A stretch of 64,000 nt of DNA from Microbacterium foliorum (GTDB lineage: Bacteria > Actinomycetota > Actinomycetes > Actinomycetales > Microbacteriaceae), in contig NZ_CP031425.1 in the NCBI RefSeq assembly GCF_003367705.1, positions 3,100,001 through 3,164,000 of the forward strand, written 5' to 3'. The notes under the pieces are model-generated. The model ran no database searches and was not told the origin of the DNA. It worked only from the letters and a program-made list of their open reading frames with translations. Position numbers and translations under genes: made by a program. This document shows positions 35,470-44,755 of the stretch, in pieces (the first letter of the stretch is position 1; each line of letters opens with the position of its first letter).

Positions 35470-36765
35470 ATGAACATCATCCGCACACACGCCGCGCGCC
35501 GCGCATCCGCCGCCGTCGTCGCGGCCGGCCTGCTGGTCGGCGGCCTCGCCGCCTGCGCACCCGCCGCAGACGAGGCCTCGAACGAGCCGATCACGGCGGA
35601 GGGGACCGACGACGGCACGACGCTGACGCTGTGGACCCGCGCGCCCATCGAGCGCCAGGCCAAGCTGCTCGTCGACGCCTACAACGCGAGCCACGAGAAC
35701 CAGGTCGAGCTCACGGTCGTGCCCAACGACGACTACGTCGCCAAGGTCGGCGCCGCAGCCGGCTCGGGAGGGCTGCCCGACCTCTTCGCCGCCGACATCG
35801 TCTACGTGCCGAACTGGGCCCAGCAGGGACTCTTCCAGGACATGTCCGAGCAGATCGACGGCCTCGACTTCAAAGACGAGATCAACCCCGGCCACCTGGC
35901 GGCGGGCACGGTCGACGACGCGGAGTACGTGCTGCCGTTCGCCCTCGACCTCTCGATGCTCTTCTGGAACAAGGAGCTCTTCGCCGAGGCGGGCCTCGAC
36001 CCCGAGAAGGCACCCGCCACGCTCGAGGAGTTCTCCGAGGCGGCCATGGCCGTGCAGGCTCTGAACAAGCCCGACACCTACGGCACGGCGACGGGCCTGA
36101 ACTGCGGCGGATGCCTGGTGTTCACCTGGTTCCCCTCGATCTGGGCATCCGGTGACGAGGTCATGAACGACGACGGCACCGAGTCGCTGCTCGACGGAGA
36201 CTCCGCCCAGGCGGTGTACGACACGTGGGCCGGGCTCGAAGAGGCCGGAGCCGTGCTCCCCAGCTCGACGGATGAGGCCGGCCCCACCTGGACGGCCGCG
36301 TTCAGCGAGGGCAAGGTCGGCGTGATGCCCTTCCCCGCCACCCTGCTCCCGTCTCTCGACTTCGACGCCGGCGTCGCCGGCATCCCCGGTGTCGACGGAG
36401 GCGTCTCGACCTTCGTCGGAGGCGACGGGATCGGCATCTCGAAGGACTCGAAGAAGGCGGCGCAGGCCTGGAACTTCCTCAACTGGATGATGTCGGAGGA
36501 CGCTCAGGTCGAGGTGCTCGCGAAAGACGGCAACGCCGTGTCGCGCGGTGACCTCGCCGACAACGAGTACTCCTCCGCCGACCCGAGGCTCGTCACGATC
36601 AACGAGGTGGCGGCCAAGGGCGACACCCCGGTGGCGCTCAACTTCCAGCAGGCCTTCAACGCTCCGGGCAGCCCCTGGCTCACGCTGATCCGCAACGCGG
36701 TGCTCAACGGCGAGGACTCGGTGCCGGCCGACAACGAGGAGATCACCGCGATCCTCTCGCAGTGA
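35470..36765 (+). CDS. Sugar ABC transporter substrate-binding lipoprotein
   Basis: A 431-residue family-1 solute-binding protein. A lipoprotein signal ends at LAAC (Cys29), so it is anchored outside the membrane. LTLWTRAPIERQAKLLVDAYN at the start of the mature part and WAPxIW-like lid segments fit CUT1 oligosaccharide binders. AGAGGAG precedes the ATG. Its permeases and a GH127 enzyme follow, so the ligand is probably an arabinose-containing oligosaccharide. No ATPase is encoded; a shared MsiK-type ATPase elsewhere is expected. Confidence 0.92.
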   Translation: MNIIRTHAARRASAAVVAAGLLVGGLAACAPAADEASNEPITAEGTDDGTTLTLWTRAPIERQAKLLVDAYNASHENQVELTVVPNDDYVAKVGAAAGSGGLPDLFAADIVYVPNWAQQGLFQDMSEQIDGLDFKDEINPGHLAAGTVDDAEYVLPFALDLSMLFWNKELFAEAGLDPEKAPATLEEFSEAAMAVQALNKPDTYGTATGLNCGGCLVFTWFPSIWASGDEVMNDDGTESLLDGDSAQAVYDTWAGLEEAGAVLPSSTDEAGPTWTAAFSEGKVGVMPFPATLLPSLDFDAGVAGIPGVDGGVSTFVGGDGIGISKDSKKAAQAWNFLNWMMSEDAQVEVLAKDGNAVSRGDLADNEYSSADPRLVTINEVAAKGDTPVALNFQQAFNAPGSPWLTLIRNAVLNGEDSVPADNEEITAILSQ

Positions 36766-36769
36766 CCAC

Positions 36770-36807
36770 GGATGCGGGGGCGGAGCGAACGCGCCGCCCC
36801 CGCATCC
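36770..36807 (+). promoter_or_regulatory. Intercistronic mRNA hairpin after the substrate-binding gene
   Basis: GGATGCGGGGGCGG and its exact reverse complement (14-bp stem, 10-base loop) begin four bases after the stop. Such hairpins protect the binding-protein message and reduce read-through to the permeases. Confidence 0.7.
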
Positions 36808-36846
36808 CTCCCGCACGTCCCGCACTCCTGATCGAAAGAGACCGAG

Positions 36847-37752
36847 ATGACCCAGACCGCACCCCTCTTGCGGCGCCGCAGACCGCGCACCGCGTTCGGC
36901 GGCCCGGTGCAGGGCTGGCTCTATGCCGCCCCCACCGCGATCTTCGTCGCCCTGCTGTTCGTCGTGCCGCTGGTGCTGGTGGTGCAGATGTCGGCCTCCG
37001 ATTGGCCTCTGCTCAGCGGCAACCGGGGCATCAACTTCCCCGAGAACTACGCGGATGCCGTCACCCACCGCCTCTTCTGGGACTCGATCCGCTTCACGCT
37101 GCTCTACACCGTCATCACGACCGTCATCCTGATCGGTCTCGGCCTCGGGCTCGCCCTGCTCGTGCAGGAGTCGACGCGGTGGAAGGGCTTCCTGCGCACC
37201 GCCTTCCTGATCCCCAGCGCGCTCGGCCTCGCGTCGGCGTCGCTGCTGTTCTACGTGCTGTACTCCCCCATCGCCGGCCCCTTCGCCGGCCTGATGAAGT
37301 CGTGGGGCATCACGTTCCTCGGCACGCCGGAGGGGGCGCTGTGGTCGACGATCTTCCTCATCGTGTGGCGCTTCGCCGGCTTCTACATGCTGCTGATGCT
37401 CGTGGGCCTGCAGGGCATCCCCGACGACATCTACGAGGCCGCACGCATAGACGGCTCGAGCGCGTGGCAGACCTTCCGTCACATCACGGTGCCGCTGCTC
37501 ACGCCGACGTTCGCGCTCACCACCGTGATGTGCGTGACCGGGTCGCTGCTCGCCTTCGAGCAGTTCTACATCCTCACCAAGGGTGGTCCGGACAACAGCA
37601 CCATGACGGTCGTGCAGCTCATCTACAACGTGGCCTTCCAGGGCCAGAACAGCCTCGGCATCGCCGGAGCCCTCTCGGTGATCGTGCTGCTCGCACTCAT
37701 CGTCATCAACGTCTTCCAGCTGCGCGCGTTCCGCCGCCCCGATGAGAGCTGA
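36847..37752 (+). CDS. Sugar ABC transporter permease (MalF-like)
   Basis: A 301-residue CUT1 permease with six membrane helices. The EAA loop contacting the ATPase reads YEAARIDGSSAWQTFRHITV, near residue 195. It forms the transmembrane channel with the next gene product. It lies 81 bases after the binding-protein gene, separated by a strong hairpin. Confidence 0.93.
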   Translation: MTQTAPLLRRRRPRTAFGGPVQGWLYAAPTAIFVALLFVVPLVLVVQMSASDWPLLSGNRGINFPENYADAVTHRLFWDSIRFTLLYTVITTVILIGLGLGLALLVQESTRWKGFLRTAFLIPSALGLASASLLFYVLYSPIAGPFAGLMKSWGITFLGTPEGALWSTIFLIVWRFAGFYMLLMLVGLQGIPDDIYEAARIDGSSAWQTFRHITVPLLTPTFALTTVMCVTGSLLAFEQFYILTKGGPDNSTMTVVQLIYNVAFQGQNSLGIAGALSVIVLLALIVINVFQLRAFRRPDES

Positions 37753-37757
37753 GAACA

Positions 37758-38648
37758 ATGACCGAAACACTCACCCGCACGATCGTCGCGCCGAACAGCC
37801 AGCCCACCACTCCGCGCTACCGCTCGACGGCGATGCGGGTCATCTTCGGCATCCCGTACTGGGTGTTCACGACCGCACTCGCCGTGATCTTCCTCTACCC
37901 CCTCATCTGGACGGGTGTGTCGTCGCTCAGCCCTGTGGCCGGCACCAGTCAGACCGACGGCTGGGGCTTCGGCAACTACATCGCCCTCGGCGACTACCAG
38001 GCCGGCATCTGGGTGTACCTCGGCAACTCGCTGTTCGTCTCGGTGCTCACCGTCGCGCTCACCCTGTTCATCTCGCTGCTGGGCGGCTACGCGTTCGCGC
38101 GCTTCTCGTTCCCCGGCAAGAACGCGCTGTTCCTGCTGACCCTCGCGATCCTGATGGTGCCGTATGCCACGCTGCTGATCCCGCTGTACGTGATCCTGAA
38201 CGCGGTCGGCCTGCAGAACTCGCTCGTCGGCGTCGCCCTCGTGATCACGATGTTCCAGCTGCCGTTCTCGATGTTCATGATGCGCATCTCGTTCGAGTCG
38301 ATCCCGAAGGAGATGGACGAGGCGGCGATGGTCGACGGATGCTCGAGCTGGGGCGCCCTCTGGCGCGTGCTGCTGCCCGCGGTCAAGCCCGGCCTCGTGA
38401 CCGTCGGACTGTTCGCGTTCCTCACCGCGTGGAACGACTTCATGGCCCCGCTGATCCTCATCAACGACACCAACCGCATGACGCTGCCGCTCGCGGTCGC
38501 GAACCTCCGAGGACAGGTGCAGGGAGTGGTCGACTACGGCGCCACCGAGGCGGGGGTCGTCGTGCTGGCGCTCCCCTGCATCCTGCTCTTCCTGATCCTG
38601 CAACGACACTACGTGCGCGGATTCATGTCCGGCGCCTTCAAGGGATGA
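37758..38648 (+). CDS. Sugar ABC transporter permease (MalG-like)
   Basis: A 296-residue partner permease with six helices. The EAA loop is MDEAAMVDGCSSWGALWRVL at about residue 190. It starts five bases after the first permease, and its stop overlaps the GH127 start, so import and intracellular cleavage are coupled at translation. Confidence 0.93.
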   Translation: MTETLTRTIVAPNSQPTTPRYRSTAMRVIFGIPYWVFTTALAVIFLYPLIWTGVSSLSPVAGTSQTDGWGFGNYIALGDYQAGIWVYLGNSLFVSVLTVALTLFISLLGGYAFARFSFPGKNALFLLTLAILMVPYATLLIPLYVILNAVGLQNSLVGVALVITMFQLPFSMFMMRISFESIPKEMDEAAMVDGCSSWGALWRVLLPAVKPGLVTVGLFAFLTAWNDFMAPLILINDTNRMTLPLAVANLRGQVQGVVDYGATEAGVVVLALPCILLFLILQRHYVRGFMSGAFKG

Positions 38649-40513
38649 CCATGTTCGACACCACCACACCCGCCGCTCCGGTGGTCCCCACCCGCGGACG
38701 CCTGCGCCCTCTCGGCCTCGACGAGGTCTCGATCACCGGTGGATTCTGGGGCGAGCGGCAGGCCGTCAACGGGTCGGCCACGCTCGCGCACATCGAATCG
38801 CGACTCGAATCGGAGGGCTGGCTGCCCAACTTCGACCTCGCGGCCGCCGGCTCGCTGCCGGCCGGACGCCGCGGACGCGAGTTCTCCGACTCCGAGATCT
38901 ACAAGTACCTCGAGGCGCTCGCGTGGGAGATCGGCCGCACGGATGCCGGGGCCGACGACGACCTCGAGCGGCGATTCCGTCGCATCGTCGAGCGGGTCGG
39001 CGCCGCGCAGGAACCCGACGGGTACCTCGACACGATGTTCGGACGCGCGGGTCAGGACGAACGGTGGACAGCGCTGCAGTGGGGCCACGAGCTGTACTGC
39101 CTCGGACACCTGTTCCAGGCGGCCGTCGCGCGGATCCGCACGCGACCCGAGGCGGATGACGGGCTGATCGACATCGCCCGCCGCGCCGCCGACCTCGTCT
39201 GCCGCGAGTTCGGCGCGGACGGACGCGACGCGATCTGCGGGCACTCCGAGGTCGAGGTGGGCCTGGCGGAGCTGGGCCGAGCGCTCGGCGAGAGGCGCTA
39301 CATCGATCAGGCCGCCCTGTTCGTCGAGCGGCACGGCCGCGGCTCGCTGGGCGAGATCGAGTGGGGACGCAGCTACTTCCAGGACGACGTGTCGGTGCGC
39401 GACGCCGAGGCGCTTCGCGGGCATGCCGTGCGGGCGAACTATCTGGCGTCCGGGGCGACCGATGTCGCGGTCGAGCGTGACGACGCCGCGCTGCTCGACG
39501 CGCTGCGGGGCCAGTGGGACCGCACGGTCGAGCGCCGCACCTACGTGACCGGCGGCCAGGGTTCGCACCATCAGGACGAGGCCTTCGGCGACGACTGGGA
39601 GCTGCCGCCGGACCGCGCCTATTCCGAGACCTGCGCGGGCATCGGCTCGGTGATGTTCTCGTGGCGTCTGCTGCTGGCGACCGGCGAGGCGCAGTACGCC
39701 GACCTGATCGAGCGCACGCTGTTCAACGTGGTCGCGACCTCTCCGGGGTCGGACGGCCGCTCGTTCTTCTACGCCAACACGCTGCATCAGCGCACGCCGG
39801 GGATTCCCGCAGACCCGGACGCGACCTCCCCCCGCGCCTCGTCATCGCTGCGGGCACCGTGGTTCGAGGTGTCCTGCTGCCCCCCGAACGTGGCGCGCAC
39901 CTTCGCGAGCCTCGCCGCCTACGTCGCGACGGCCGATGACGACGGCGTGCAGCTGCACCAGTACGCCCCCGCACAGGTGCGCACAAGCTTGCCCGACGGA
40001 CGAGCCGTGGCCTTCGACGTCGCGACCGGGTATCCCGTCGACGGCACCATCCGGATCACGGTCGTCGAGGACGCGGAGTTCGTGCTGACGCTGCGGGTGC
40101 CTTCCTGGGCGTCGGGCGCGGCGCTGCGGGTGACGACGGGAGCGGGGGTTTCGGAGGAGCCGGTGCTGCCGGGGACCGTGGCGGTGGAGCGGGCGTTCCG
40201 CGTCGGCGACGTCGTCGAGCTCGTGCTGCCCCTGGTCGCACGGGTGAGCACGCCGGACCCCATGATCGACGCGGTACGCGGATGCGTGGTCGTCGAGCGC
40301 GGGCCGGAGGTGTGGGCGCTGGAATCGGTCGACTTCGGGGCGGATGTGGCAGAGGCCGTCGTCGCCGGAGACCCTGTCGAGGTCGAGGGACGGGTGGCGC
40401 TGCCGCTGCGGCGCCGGTCGTCGGGCGACGTCGCCACGGTGCCGCTGGTGCCGTATCACGACTGGGCGCAGCGCGGCCCTTCGACCATGCGGGTCTGGGT
40501 GCCGACGGTCTGA
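38645..40513 (+). CDS. GH127 beta-L-arabinofuranosidase
   Basis: A 622-residue GH127 (formerly DUF1680) enzyme without signal peptide, thus cytosolic. The zinc/cysteine active site is visible: Glu and Cys in YSETCAGIGS and the cysteine pair in WFEVSCCPPNVART, matching the thiolate nucleophile system known for this family. It releases L-arabinose from short beta-arabinofuranosides imported by the upstream transporter. ATG 38645 overlaps the permease stop; ATG 38651 has the better AAGGGA spacing. Confidence 0.93.
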   Translation: MTMFDTTTPAAPVVPTRGRLRPLGLDEVSITGGFWGERQAVNGSATLAHIESRLESEGWLPNFDLAAAGSLPAGRRGREFSDSEIYKYLEALAWEIGRTDAGADDDLERRFRRIVERVGAAQEPDGYLDTMFGRAGQDERWTALQWGHELYCLGHLFQAAVARIRTRPEADDGLIDIARRAADLVCREFGADGRDAICGHSEVEVGLAELGRALGERRYIDQAALFVERHGRGSLGEIEWGRSYFQDDVSVRDAEALRGHAVRANYLASGATDVAVERDDAALLDALRGQWDRTVERRTYVTGGQGSHHQDEAFGDDWELPPDRAYSETCAGIGSVMFSWRLLLATGEAQYADLIERTLFNVVATSPGSDGRSFFYANTLHQRTPGIPADPDATSPRASSSLRAPWFEVSCCPPNVARTFASLAAYVATADDDGVQLHQYAPAQVRTSLPDGRAVAFDVATGYPVDGTIRITVVEDAEFVLTLRVPSWASGAALRVTTGAGVSEEPVLPGTVAVERAFRVGDVVELVLPLVARVSTPDPMIDAVRGCVVVERGPEVWALESVDFGADVAEAVVAGDPVEVEGRVALPLRRRSSGDVATVPLVPYHDWAQRGPSTMRVWVPTV

Positions 40514-40561
40514 CTCGGTCGCGGCCGTTCCGCTCGCATTCCGACTCGGTCGCCCGCGGTT

Positions 40562-40616
40562 CCGGTCCCGGAATGGCACCTCTATCGCGCGAGAGGGGCG
40601 CCATTCTGCGCCGGGA
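40562..40616. repeat. Large palindromic element, copy 1
   Basis: GAATGGCACCTCT pairs with AGAGGGGCGCCATTC around an ATCGCGCG loop. It aligns with the larger palindrome at 40871-40924, including the preceding GTTCCGGTC, so both are copies of one element within the same 429-bp gap. Confidence 0.65.
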
Positions 40617-40651
40617 GCGGCGCCGGGGCATCGCAGCGCGACGGGAGGCGT

Positions 40652-40692
40652 CGCATCTGGTCGCATCCACACCGGGAAGGCGACCAGATGCG
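40652..40692. repeat. GCGACCAGATGCG inverted repeat
   Basis: Perfect 13-bp arms (CGCATCTGGTCGC and its complement) flank 15 bases. The arm resembles the GCGACCAGTTGCG core of the 23-bp array at 52.4 kb. Confidence 0.6.
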
Positions 40693-40870
40693 TCCTCTAC
40701 TGCCGCTGGGTGGGCGCGAACTGCCGCCTCACACGCCGCGACCCGACAACACGCGACCACTCCGAGCCACGGCACGGAGTGCGACCGCCAGAGCCGCACA
40801 CGCGGACGTCCCACCCGACCTCAGCGACCGGGCGGACGCGCGGACGGGCGGACGCGCGGACGGCCCCGTT

Positions 40871-40924
40871 CCGGTCGCAGAAAGGCACCCGTATCGACGA
40901 ATACGGGTGCCTTTCTGCGACCGG
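40871..40924. terminator. Perfect 24-bp palindrome between convergent genes
   Basis: Arms at 40871-40894 and 40901-40924 are perfect complements around a 6-base loop. It lies 18 bases after the yjfF stop and downstream of GH127, so it can end transcription on both strands. It is also the better-preserved copy of the element at 40562. Confidence 0.7.
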
Positions 40925-40942
40925 AGATGAATCGAGCGCTCG

Positions 40943-41980
40943 CTACTCCTTCTTGCGCGTCACCACCCGCTGCAGCAGCACGAACACCAGCAGGATGCCG
41001 CCCGTGATGATGGTGGTCATCTCGGGAGGGATGCCGCCGTCGCGCGTGATGAGCACGGTCATGAGCCCGAGCACGAGCGCTCCGACGACCGAGCCGAGCA
41101 CGTAGCCGTAGGCACCGGTGAGGACCGTTCCTCCGATGACCGCGGCGGCGATCGCGTCGAGCTCCCACCCGATGCCGGTGATGTTCTGGGCCGTGCCGAG
41201 GCGGGCCGTGTAGAGCACGGCTGCGAGACCGGCGAGCGAGCCGCTGATGACGTAGACGAGGACCTTGGTGCGCGGCACGGGGAGACCCATCAGCAGGGCG
41301 GAGTTCTCGGATCCGCCGATCGCGTAGACGGTGCGCCCTGTGCGGGTGCGGTGCAGCACGAAGAAGGCGACAAGCACGACGACGATCGCGATGATCACGG
41401 CCGGGGTGATGACGAGGTCGTTCACCTTCGGTCCGTCGATGATCTTGATCTTCTCGGCGATCAGACGGATCGGCGAATCCGCGGGCAGCTGCTCGGGCTT
41501 GGTGCTCAGCAGCGACGCGAGACCGCGTCCGAGGAACATCATGGCGAGGGTCGCGATGAACGGTTGCACGTTGAAGTACCGGATCAAGATGCCCGAGACG
41601 AGCCCGAAGAGCCCGCCGATGACGACCATGAGCACGATGACGAGGAGCGGATTCCACCCGGCGTTCGAGAGCATGACCCCCGCGACGGATGAGACCGCGA
41701 TGACCGAGCCGACCGACAGGTCGATGCCGCCGGTGAGGATGACGAAGGTCAGCGCGACCGCGAGCACGATGAGGTGCGCGTTGTTGATCAGCAGGTTCGA
41801 CAGCGTGCTCGCCTGCACGATCTTCCCGTAGGCGATCTCGCCGTAGACGATCATGCCGACGAAGATGATCACCGAGGCGATGGTCGGCACGACCGAGGGA
41901 TTCGCCGTGAGCTGGCGACGCGCCCGATCCATGAAGCTCGGGCCGGAACTCTGGACTGGTGCTGCTGCGATGACGCTCAT
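40943..41980 (-). CDS. yjfF: Furanose ABC transporter permease (YjfF-like)
   Basis: A 345-residue CUT2 permease with about ten hydrophobic segments; LTFVILTGGIDLSVGSVIA is the ribose/galactose-permease signature and MLGLPVPRTKV-like region (MGLPVPRTKVLVYVISG) follows. AAGGAGG lies before the ATG at 41980, which overlaps the ytfT stop. Pairs with YtfT to import furanose sugars, probably galactofuranose or L-arabinofuranose. Confidence 0.9.
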   Translation of the reverse strand: MSVIAAAPVQSSGPSFMDRARRQLTANPSVVPTIASVIIFVGMIVYGEIAYGKIVQASTLSNLLINNAHLIVLAVALTFVILTGGIDLSVGSVIAVSSVAGVMLSNAGWNPLLVIVLMVVIGGLFGLVSGILIRYFNVQPFIATLAMMFLGRGLASLLSTKPEQLPADSPIRLIAEKIKIIDGPKVNDLVITPAVIIAIVVVLVAFFVLHRTRTGRTVYAIGGSENSALLMGLPVPRTKVLVYVISGSLAGLAAVLYTARLGTAQNITGIGWELDAIAAAVIGGTVLTGAYGYVLGSVVGALVLGLMTVLITRDGGIPPEMTTIITGGILLVFVLLQRVVTRKKE

Positions 41981-43053
41981 GCTGCAGCCTCCTTCACGAT
42001 CTCGACTCGCGGCGAAGGCGTCTGCGCCTTCTTGCGACGTTGGAACCAGCTGCGCACCCGCTCGGACTGCAGCAGGCAGATGGCGACGATCACGATCGCC
42101 TTGAATGCCGGGGTGGCCGACGACGAGACGCCGAGGAACAGCACGGTCTTGTCGAGGGTCGCGATCAGGAGGGCGCCGACGAAGGCGCCGCTGAGCGAGA
42201 ACTTGCCACCCGCGAGCGAGGCGCCGCCGATGACGACGGCGAGGATCGCGTCGAGCTCGAGCTGGTAGCCGGTGCGTGAGATGTCGACCGTCATGACGCT
42301 GCCGACCGACATCACCCCGGCGATGCCCGCGAGGATGCCGCTGAGCACGTAGGTCGTGAGCAGGAGGCCCTTCGGCTTGATCCCGGCCATCCGGCTCGCC
42401 TTGGGGTTGATGCCGATGGCCTCGATCATGAGACCGAGGGCGCTGCGGCGCACCACCCACGCGACGACCAGGACGATCACCACGGCGAGGATGAAGACCA
42501 CAGGGATGCCGATGACGAAACCGTTCGCGATCCAGCGGAAGGGATCGCTCGACGCCGCCGTGTTCTGGCCACCGGTGATGACCTTGGCGATGCCTCGCCC
42601 GGCGAGCATGAGCACGAGCGTCGCAATGAAGGGTTGCAGCCCGACGTACGCGACGAGGATGCCGTTCACCGCGCCGAGGATGGCGGTGACGAGCAGCGCC
42701 AGACCCACAGCCGAGAGGGCGACGCCGACAGAGCCGGAATCGTTGGCTGCCGCGAGGAACTCCATCGACACCGCTCCGGCGACCGCCATCAGCGAGCCGA
42801 CCGAGAGGTCGATGCCACCGGTCGCGATCACGAGCGACATGCCGACCGCGATCATCATGATGGGCGCGGCCTGGCGGAGGATGTCGATCAGGTTGCCGAC
42901 GAGGTTTCCGTTGTTCGGGTTGATCGTGATCGCGAGGTAGGTCGGATCCTTGAGCACGTTCAGGGCGAGCAGTGCGACGATCGCGACGATCCCCCAGAAG
43001 AACGGCTTGCGGATCAGGTCGCGCCATACGGACGCACGAGCGGATGCGCTCAT
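41977..43053 (-). CDS. ytfT: Furanose ABC transporter permease (YtfT-like)
   Basis: A 358-residue CUT2 permease. MSLVIATGGIDLSVGSLMAV and GINPKASRMAGIKPKGLLL mark the family. It overlaps both neighbours by ATGA. A long basic, Gln/Arg-rich C-terminus (FQRRKKAQTPSPRVE) extends into the cytosol. Forms a heterodimeric channel with YjfF. Confidence 0.91.
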   Translation of the reverse strand: MSASARASVWRDLIRKPFFWGIVAIVALLALNVLKDPTYLAITINPNNGNLVGNLIDILRQAAPIMMIAVGMSLVIATGGIDLSVGSLMAVAGAVSMEFLAAANDSGSVGVALSAVGLALLVTAILGAVNGILVAYVGLQPFIATLVLMLAGRGIAKVITGGQNTAASSDPFRWIANGFVIGIPVVFILAVVIVLVVAWVVRRSALGLMIEAIGINPKASRMAGIKPKGLLLTTYVLSGILAGIAGVMSVGSVMTVDISRTGYQLELDAILAVVIGGASLAGGKFSLSGAFVGALLIATLDKTVLFLGVSSSATPAFKAIVIVAICLLQSERVRSWFQRRKKAQTPSPRVEIVKEAAA

Positions 43054-44684
43054 CGGGTCTCCCCCTCGAGGGTCTCGGGCTGCACATCGGAAGCGGCGGC
43101 GGGTGCGACGTGGACGACCTCGATCGCGTCGAGCTCCTGCTCGAGAGTCGTCGCCGCGGCCTCCACACCGTGGGCGGCGATCACGTCGACGATCTCCTGC
43201 GCGGTGACTTCGGGACCGTTCTGGATCTCACCGATCTTGCTGTGGTCCTTGAGCACGACGATCCGCTCGGACAGGCGCACGACCTCTTCGAGCTCGGATG
43301 AGACGAAGACGACGGCGACGCCCTGGTCGGCGAGCTCCGCGACGGCCTCCTGGATCTCGGCCTTGGCACCGACGTCGATGCCGCGGGTGGGCTCATCCAG
43401 GATGAGCAGTTCCGGCTCGGTGGCGAGCCAGCGTCCGAGGAGCACCTTCTGCTGGTTGCCGCCAGAGAGGTTCTTGATCATGCGCTCCGGATCGGCCGGG
43501 CGCACGTTGAGTGCGGCGATGTACTTGTCGACGATCGCGTCCTGCTCCTTGCGCGGCATGGGCCGCGCCCACCCGCGCTTGGCCTGGACGGCGAGGATGA
43601 TGTTCTCGCGGATCGTGAGATCGCCGATGATGCCCTCGTCCCGCCGGTTCTCGGTCGAGAAGGCGATGCGGTGCGAGAGTGCGGCAGACGGCGAGGAGAG
43701 GTCGACCTTGCGCCCCTTGACGGTGATCTGGCCGGACTCGCTGCGATCTGCGCCGTAGAGCAGACGCGCGAGCTCCGTACGTCCGGAGCCGAGGAGCCCG
43801 GCGAAGCCGACGACCTCCCCCGGACGGATGTCGAGGTCGGTGGCGTGCACGGCACCGGAGCGGGAGATGCCGGAGGCCGAGAGGAAGGCCGCTTCGTCGG
43901 CGTCGCGCGGGGTGGTGCGACGGTTGCCGCCGAGGGACTTCAGGGTGTCGAGGTCCTTGCCGATCATCCGGGAGATGAGGGCATGCCTGTCGAGGTCGCG
44001 GGTGAGGTACTCGCCCTCGTACTGTCCGTTGCGTAGGACCGTGAGCCGGTCGCTGATCGCGTAGATCTGGTCGAGGAAGTGCGAGACGAAGAGGATCGCG
44101 ACGCCCTGGTCGCGCAGGGTGCGCATCACGGTGAAGAGTCCTTCGACCTCTGCGGCGTCGAGGCTGGAGGTCGGCTCGTCGAGGATGAGGACCTTGGCCT
44201 TGATCGCCATGGCCCGGCTGATCGCGACGAGTTGCTGCATCGCGATCGAGAGGGTCGAGAGAGGCTGACGGGTGTCGAGGTGGTCCAGCCCGAGACGGGC
44301 GAGCGCCTCGGTGGCGGCGCGATGCGTGGCCCGCCAGTTGACTCCGAAGAGTCCGCGCACTTCGTGCCCGAGCATGACGTTCTCACCGATGGTGAGGTTG
44401 GGGGCGAGGTTCACCTCCTGGTAGACGGTCGAGATCCCGGCGGCCTGCGCGTCGCCCGTGCCGCCGAAGCTGCGCTCCTGACCGGCGACGACGATCGATC
44501 CGGCGTCGATCCGGTAGACACCGGTGAGGGCTTTGATCAGCGTCGACTTGCCGGCGCCGTTCTCACCCATGAGGGCGTGCACCTCACCCTGGAAGAGGCG
44601 GAAGTCGACTCCGTCGAGCGCCTTCACTCCGGGGAATTCGATGGTGATCCCGCGCATCTCGACGATGGGCAGTTCTTCGTTCAT
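43050..44684 (-). CDS. ytfR: Furanose ABC transporter ATPase (YtfR-like)
   Basis: A 544-residue double ATPase of the monosaccharide type. Domain 1 has a full Walker A (MGENGAGKST, 40-48) and VLILDEPTSSLD; domain 2 has the usual degenerate GLLGSGRTEL loop but an intact LSGGNQQKVLLGRWL and LLILDEPTRGIDVG. Powers YtfT/YjfF. The C-terminal 45 residues (Ala/Glu/Val-rich) extend beyond the usual length of about 500. Confidence 0.93.
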   Translation of the reverse strand: MNEELPIVEMRGITIEFPGVKALDGVDFRLFQGEVHALMGENGAGKSTLIKALTGVYRIDAGSIVVAGQERSFGGTGDAQAAGISTVYQEVNLAPNLTIGENVMLGHEVRGLFGVNWRATHRAATEALARLGLDHLDTRQPLSTLSIAMQQLVAISRAMAIKAKVLILDEPTSSLDAAEVEGLFTVMRTLRDQGVAILFVSHFLDQIYAISDRLTVLRNGQYEGEYLTRDLDRHALISRMIGKDLDTLKSLGGNRRTTPRDADEAAFLSASGISRSGAVHATDLDIRPGEVVGFAGLLGSGRTELARLLYGADRSESGQITVKGRKVDLSSPSAALSHRIAFSTENRRDEGIIGDLTIRENIILAVQAKRGWARPMPRKEQDAIVDKYIAALNVRPADPERMIKNLSGGNQQKVLLGRWLATEPELLILDEPTRGIDVGAKAEIQEAVAELADQGVAVVFVSSELEEVVRLSERIVVLKDHSKIGEIQNGPEVTAQEIVDVIAAHGVEAAATTLEQELDAIEVVHVAPAAASDVQPETLEGETR

Positions 44685-44706
44685 CGTTGTCTCTCCGTCT
44701 GTCCGG

Positions 44707-44741
44707 TCTCGAGGGCGGCGCGGTGGGCGCCGCCCTCGAGA
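44707..44741 (-). promoter_or_regulatory. Intercistronic mRNA hairpin after ytfQ
   Basis: TCTCGAGGGCGGCGC and its exact complement form a 15-bp stem with a 5-base loop, between the ytfQ stop and the ytfR start. Same placement as the hairpin after the other binding-protein gene at 36770. Confidence 0.7.
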
Positions 44742-44755
44742 TCACGGGGTGGTGC

